Shown piece by piece: positions 59,019 through 64,000 of a stretch of DNA of 64,000 nt (the first letter of the stretch is position 1; each line of letters opens with the position of its first letter). Source of the stretch: Lotus japonicus (Eukaryota; Streptophyta; Magnoliopsida; Fabales; Fabaceae); the NCBI RefSeq assembly GCF_012489685.1, contig NC_080042.1:7952852-8016851 (forward strand). The letters are read 5' to 3'. The notes beneath the pieces were generated by a model. That model searched no databases and was not told where the DNA came from. It saw nothing but the letters and a program-made list of their open reading frames with translations. Both the position numbers and the translations under genes were made by a program.

Positions 59019-60098
59019 GTTGTGTTCTGTTGTTTCGTTCCAGTTTGTTTTATTCTGTTCAAAGACTACGTTGTGTTTGTGTGCTTTGTGGTTTCTGTAC
59101 TTGTTTAAGTGTCAAGACTATGTGGTTGTCTATTAAGACTTAGTAGCATGCACTCTTTTCTCTACCCAGTAGAGAGAGTTTTTAAAGAGGCATGATGTTA
59201 TATTTTAATGAAAAAAAACAGGTATGCACTCTTTTCTCTACCCCAGGCGGGAGAGTTTTTAACGAGGCATAACCTTTAAAAATTTCTTGAGTGCTTTGTT
59301 AGCATTTAAGTTACTCTTCAACTTAAGTCTATCAATTGGGCGATTCCAGGCAATTGAGAAAGAGTAAGTCTCTTAAAACTAGAGCATTTGGCCACGAATT
59401 CATAAGCACAGCCTTAACTTGGATTAAGCTTGTCCAACTTAAGCACAAAGCCTCCAAGCGAGCAAACTGATGTATTAGAACAAATTACGCTTCTGATCTT
59501 TTTCTTTTTGATTCAATTCAAAAATGCAAAGGCCTTATGAATTCAAAGAATAGTGCTAAAGAAACATAACAATTTTCTACCTTATGAAAATTTGATAAAG
59601 CTCAACGCTTGAAGTTTAAAAGAAGTCATCAAGGTTTTCTTTGTGTAAAAAAAAAAAAAAACTTGTTAAGCCCAACGCGTTGGAGATAAAAGAATCCAGA
59701 TGAAAGGTATCTTCGCAGTGAATTATTTTCATATTGTCATATTGTTGATTTAATACTTTAAGGCTGAAAAGCATATAACCTGTGAGTTATATTTTTAGGC
59801 TATATAAGAAGAGAGGGAAGATATTAGATGAGAGGGGAGATGTTGATTTGGAACTTAGAGATGATACTGAAATCTTTAACTTAAACACGCTTGCATTAAT
59901 ATTAAAGGGGGCGTTACAATCTGATTAAAAGAGGGTATGCAGGAAATAAGAAAGCAGGAAACTAATTTCAACCGTTTGGTATAAGACCAACGGGAAACAA
60001 AATGTCATTTTGATTTTTCCTAAGTCAAGGGGCTAATTTCTTTCCCCTTCGCCTTCTTAGTTGTTGTTGTTACCTTTGTCATTATTCTTTTCTTCTTC
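59019..60098 (+). other. G2 spacer between pol and antisense gene
   Basis: No gene on the plus strand. The phrase GCATGCACTCTTTTCTCTACCC occurs in near-duplicate (about 59148 and 59223), each followed by a GAGAGTTTTTAA(A/C)GAGGCAT block about 12-20 bases further on. Such repeated blocks downstream of pol are common in Tat elements. GCGCG- and A-rich stretches follow. Confidence 0.55.
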
Positions 60099-61935
60099 TT
60101 ATTCTTCTTCTTCTTCGCCTTCCTCTTCTTCCTCTTCTTCAAAGTTGGGCGCAATTAGTTTTCCATCCATAATCCTAGCATAAGGATCGCTGCCTTCAGT
60201 CTTGATGGGCAGGTCAGGATTGAGAAATAGAATTTGTTCCTTGGCTTTAGCAAAGCCGGCTTCAAGTTGGGATAGGATTGAGGTTTTCAGAGAGGCCGCT
60301 TCGGCAGAGAGATCATCAACAGTCTTCTTCAAAGTTTGTTTTTCTGAGGCCCAAGAGTTCGCCTCTTCCTTCATTTTCTGAGTTTCTTCTTCCTTCGCCT
60401 TCAGTAAGGCTTCACCTGCTTCCAAAGTCTTTTTCAGTTTTTCGAGATCTAAAGCCAGATCCGCGGCTTTCTTCTCGTGGGCTTTGTTAGATTTCTCTAA
60501 CAACTTCATGGCGGATTTCAATTTTTCATTCTCTTTTTCTTTGTCTTCAAGTTTCTTCGCGCTAGAAAGTTCATCAAAGCTGTTGGACTCATTCTCTATC
60601 ATTTTGGAAATAGCAGCAATTTCCAAACTTTTGGTCATGACAGCTTGACAGGCCTCCTGAAGCCCAATTTTCCTTATCTTTTCCCTATCAGCTTCAAACA
60701 CAAGGTTTGTATCCACAAGGGAGTTGAAGTTGATTCGGGAATCCCACAAGGAGGTGACTTCCTCTGAAGTCATATCCTCAAACTCTTTCAGTTCGTACTT
60801 CCACGAGGGGGGCGGAGCACTGGAAGAACCATGCTGATTCACCCCTTTGGCTACAAATTTTTCCAGTGAAGTTTGTATGGTGGTTTTCTCGGCGGACTTC
60901 TCAGAATTTTGATTTCTTTTTCTTCTTTTTTGGGCTGGATTCTTCTCCGTTTCAGAGTGACTCCCTTCAGGTTCAGTCAGAGTTTTAGCAGGGGATTATT
61001 TCTTCTTCAGCGCTTGTTGTTCGCGGCGGAACCGGAGGATATCATCTTCAGAAAGGCGAGACATCTTCGCTGAAGTAAGAAGAAAAAAGAGAACAACAAT
61101 TAAGGCTATGTACAAGAGAATGGGCGAATCAAGTTAAAAAGAATGTTCTTACCAACAAATTGGGCTAAGTTTCTTTTCTTGAACGCTTCATAGAAATCAT
61201 AAAGGTTTAAGTGAATCGTTGACAAGAAGTCAACTTCGAAATTTTCATCAAGGGTGAGAGAGGATTCAGGAACTTTGTGGATAAGCTGGGGCTTATCGGT
61301 CCAATAAAAGGGGAATCGAGGGGTTCCATCATCAAAGTAGAAAACATCTCTACTTTGTTCAGATTCTTTTAGTTTGAAAAACTTGGCTTTCCAGTGTTTA
61401 AAGTTGCTTCTAAAGAGGGTGAATACCCCGCGTCCCCTGGCAGAGGATAAGGAAATATATTCGCCCTTCACCTTCATGTCGGTAGTTTCAAAAAAGGAGA
61501 AAAACTTTTTGCAGGTTGGTACTATGCCTAGGCAGATGCACAATAATTCAAAGGCTCGAAAGTAAGCCCAACCATTAGCGGAGAGTTGAGTAGGGGCGAT
61601 GTTCATTAAGGTTAAGCTTGAGTAGGTAAAATCAGGAAGGGGGAGTTTGTACTCAAGGTCTTGAAACATAGTTTTAAAGAAGTAAGTGTGATTTTTACCA
61701 TTAGGGTTAGGTTTACCGAAACAGCAGGGTTCGTCAGGGGCGCAGGTCACTATATGTCTAGATGTGTGTCATTACCGTCAGCCCTAAAATTATATTTGGT
61801 TATCAAATCCATCACTTTGGGGATAGTACGAAATTCGCTGTATCTAGTAGAAGTTGTCCGTCAGATCCATAAGGAGTCAGCGGCTGGAGACTCTTTACGG
61901 TTCTTAGGTGATTTACGAGGATTTTTTGCAACCAT
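60099..61935 (-). pseudogene. G2 antisense gene with putative gypsy-type transposon domain, two exons
   Basis: Exon 1 starts at ATG 61935 (MVAKNPRKSPKNRKES). It has an in-frame TGA near 61869 and a one-base shift near 61750. It then encodes MNIAPTQLSANGWAYFRAFELL, CLGIVPTCKKFFSFFE and FTLFRSNFKHWKAKFF, matching the 'putative gypsy type transposon' domain (Pfam PF04195 class). An intron of 83 bp with GT-AG ends (61152-61070) joins in frame to MSRLSEDDILRFRREQQ. A TAA follows near 61000, then a long Lys/Glu coiled coil (about 60650-60200) and a Glu-rich C-terminus. Antisense ORFs of this type are known in Tat elements, function unknown. This copy has two stops and one shift. Confidence 0.8.
61070..61152 (-). 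other. Predicted intron in the G2 antisense gene
   Basis: Minus-strand donor TTG|GTAAGAAC and acceptor TTACTTCAG|CGAAG. The junction restores a GCG codon and continues the frame into AKMSRLSED. The 83-bp length is normal for plants. Confidence 0.65.
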
Positions 61936-62361
61936 TTTTTAGAGCAAGGTTTCCTGAAAATCAAGAGGAAATGAGGTTTTGTCAGGTAGGAGTTTTCTGT
62001 GAGTGAGTGAGGAAGTAGGTTAGGTAACTCAGTTTTAAGTTTTGGGGAAAAATATCTGATTGCAGAAAGTGCTAGGGTGATTTTAAGTTCAACAGAAGCA
62101 AAGTTTAAGAGAAACGAGAGTAGACAGGATATGAAAAATAGAAGGGATGAATAAAAGTTGAGAGGAAGAAGAGATTACCAGGAATGGAGGTGGCGAGATC
62201 TGGAAGGAGATGAGAAGTGTTTCTGGTGAAATCCCCAGAAATTCTTCAAGCACTTGGAAGTAAGCAGAGGACGCTTTTTAAGTTTAGGAGAAATTACTTG
62301 AGAGATAGAAAATAAGAGCTGGTAAGAAAGAGGATTGGATAGCGTTTTTATAGATAGGAAG
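61936..62361 (-). other. Upstream region of the G2 antisense gene
   Basis: No ORF is supported. It would hold the promoter of the antisense gene; a possible minus-strand TATA (CTATAAAAACGC) is at about 62343-62354. The 5 bases GGAAG (62357-62361) are the expected left TSD of C3. Confidence 0.4.
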
Positions 62362-63573
62362 TGTAAGATCAAGTTTTGATCTAGTAGTACAACTCTATGT
62401 TTTGATGATTACAAGTTAACCTTTTGATATGAACAATTGTGGTACTCTAACGTGTTTTTCTGAGTGTGCTATTTACAGGCTCTGACCTCAACTCAATCTC
62501 ACACAAATCAGAAGCACTGTGTATAAAGAGCGACCCAAGCAACGCTTTCGCATTCACCATGTTCAGTATGAACAGTGGAAAAGCTTCAGAAGTTCTGAAG
62601 TTATACAAACTCTGATGTGGACTCAGTCACTAGAAGTTCTGAAGATCCAGAAAGTCTGATAACCAAGAAACACTGAAGGCTCAGATATTCTGATGGTGTA
62701 GAAGACTCTGAAGATCCAGAAGCTGATTAGTGAAGTTCTGATGTCCAGAAGCAAGATACTCTGAAGACCATGTACTTCCCTCTGAGTTCAGAATCAGAAG
62801 AAACAATGGTCAGAGGATCTGGGCTTTCCCTCTGACTCTGATCAACCGGCTTCACAAGTTCCAATATGAAGCATTCCCCTGATCAGAAGTCTCCTAGGTT
62901 TAAAGGTCAAGTCGCTATCCAAGTACAAAAGCAACTGTACCTTCCTGACGACCTACCTAACAGTCTCAGACACAGCAGAAGCTGGATTTTCCAGAACTGC
63001 CCTCCAACGGTAGCATTTTCCATGCAACGCTCAACCCTAATCCTTGGAGTATATAAAGAGGCTGAAGACTGAAAGAAGCGGCTAGAAGCATTCACATACG
63101 CGCAAGACAAATTCAAATTCTTCTAAGCTTTCTTTCATCTGAAATTCATTGAGTTTACTATTAGCTTTTTAGAAGCCAATCTCTTGTAAACAATTCTTTG
63201 ATAAACAGTTTGTTTAGTTCCTTTAGGAGATCAAGGTTGATCGGATCCTAGAGAAGACTAAGAGAGTGAATCTTAGTGTGAGCTAAGTCAGTGTAATTGT
63301 TAGTCACTTGTAGGTTTCAAGTGCAGTTGTAACTCTTACCTGATTAGTGGATTGCCTTCATTCTAAGAAGGAAGAAATCACCTTAACGGGTGGACTGGAG
63401 TAGCTTGAGTGATTTATCAAGTGAACCAGGATAAAATCCTTGTGTGCTTTTCTATCTCTTATCTTTAGCACTTAAGTTCTCGAAAGATTTGTCAAAATCT
63501 TTAAGGTGGAAGCTTTATACTGATAACGTTATTCAAACCCCCCCCCCCCTTTCTACCGTTTTTCATACCTTCA
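62362..63573 (+). mobile_element. C3 5' LTR, 1.2 kb
   Basis: Starts TGTAAGATCAAG and ends CATACCTTCA. The TATA box TATATAAAGAGG is at about 63049-63060. It has a single copy of the 69-bp segment duplicated in C1. A run of about 13 C near 63537-63549 precedes the end. Confidence 0.93.
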
Positions 63574-63588
63574 ATTGGTATCAGAGCG
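63574..63588 (+). promoter_or_regulatory. C3 primer-binding site, initiator tRNA-Met type
   Basis: ATTGGTATCAGAGCG begins immediately after the LTR, identical to the C2 site. Confidence 0.9.
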
Positions 63589-63644
63589 CAAGTTCTGATT
63601 ACCACACCTAAAAGTGTTCAGTGATCCGGGCCGGTGTGAAAAAA

Positions 63645-64000
63645 ATGGCTGCCACCACCAGTGAAACTCAAAGAGATGGTTACAATGCAAAGCCTCCTAT
63701 GTTCGACGGTCAAAGGTTCGAATATTGGAAAGATAGACTGGAAAGTTTCTTTCTGGGTTTCGATGCAGATCTCTGGGATATTATTGTGGATGGCTACGAG
63801 CGTCCAATTGATGCAGATGGCAAGAAGATCCCAAGGTCAGATATGACTGCAGATCAAAAGAAACTGTACTCACAACATCACAAAGCAAGAGAAATTCTTC
63901 TAAGTGCTATTTCCTATGAAGAGTACCAGAAGATTACAGATCGTGAGTTTGCGAAAGGCATTTTCGAATCTCTGAAGATGTCTCATGAAGGAAACAAGAA
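63645..64000 (+). CDS. gag: C3 gag, N-terminal part, open to the window edge
   Basis: ATG 63645 opens a frame that stays open for 118 codons to the edge: MAATTSETQRDGYNAKPPMF, then FEYWKDRLESFF, then QHHKAREILLSAISYEEYQK, then SLKMSHEGNK. It aligns without gaps to the C2 gag start apart from one extra Ala. This is the copia-type gag N-terminal domain (DUF4219/UBN2-like). There is no lesion in the visible part. Confidence 0.9.
   Translation, partial: MAATTSETQRDGYNAKPPMFDGQRFEYWKDRLESFFLGFDADLWDIIVDGYERPIDADGKKIPRSDMTADQKKLYSQHHKAREILLSAISYEEYQKITDREFAKGIFESLKMSHEGNK

Larger units (their letters stand above)
62362..64000 (+). mobile_element. SIRE-type copia element C3, 5' part
   Basis: 5' LTR, primer site and the beginning of gag, running off the right edge. 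Inserted into G2. LTR sequence closely resembles that of C1, so C1 and C3 share a subfamily distinct from C2. No lesion is visible in the part seen. Confidence 0.92.

Noticed and set aside
63574..63588. tRNA-Met gene
   Set aside because: Only the primer-binding complement of about 12-15 bases is present, not a tRNA body; the same holds for 42675-42689 and 17587-17600.

Overview
The window looks like heterochromatic, repeat-packed nuclear DNA from a flowering plant, most likely a legume. That host guess rests on the SIRE/Maximus-type copia elements with an env-like ORF and on general appearance; the species is not determinable here. I see no intact host gene. Almost everything is transposable element, arranged as a nest. 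Using insertion junctions and 5-bp target-site duplications (TSDs), the nesting reads as follows. A hAT transposon, itself sitting in an Athila-like gypsy fragment, was hit by a SIRE-type copia element (C2, minus strand, 30364-43897). The 3' LTR of C2 was hit by a chromovirus-like gypsy element (GA, minus strand, 12350-30363). GA's 3' LTR was hit by a second SIRE element (C1, plus strand, ends at 12349). C1 was hit by a gypsy element (G1, LTR 213-3221), and G1 by another SIRE element whose last 68 bases open the window.

GA's 5' LTR carries a solo LTR of its own family in opposite orientation (solo A, 20038-29372, TSD ACCGA). Solo A in turn holds two more solo LTRs: solo B (21383-25412, TSD GTGGG) and solo D (27132-28439, TSD CCGCC). 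A second copy of the B family (34453-38195, TSD GTCAT) sits inside C2. All four solo LTRs have perfect 5-bp TSDs.

The right part (46.6-64 kb) holds an Athila-like protease fragment, a 1.4-kb Harbinger-like non-autonomous element with TSD TAA, and a stretch of lower-copy DNA with a probable decayed PP2A-activator (PTPA) fragment. It continues with a Tat-lineage gypsy element (G2, plus strand) with a nearly complete gag-pol, two RNase H domains and a spliced antisense gene. G2's pol is interrupted near its 3' end by a CACTA element that lacks a transposase but carries pieces of two host genes, HYPK and RPL9. A third SIRE element (C3) begins at 62362 and runs off the end.

The most interesting points are these. 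(1) A 130-codon antisense ORF with its own TATA box is kept open in both C1 and C2 although their sense genes are broken. (2) C1 and C2 are near-identical in pol but much less alike from the pol stop onward, which suggests modular recombination. (3) The reconstructed solo A LTR contains a 232-codon open reading frame. (4) The CACTA element carries an RPL9 fragment shortened by three in-frame deletions. (5) GA's two LTRs look more diverged than those of the older element it sits in. Functional genes are essentially absent: each autonomous element seen whole or in large part has at least one disabling lesion.
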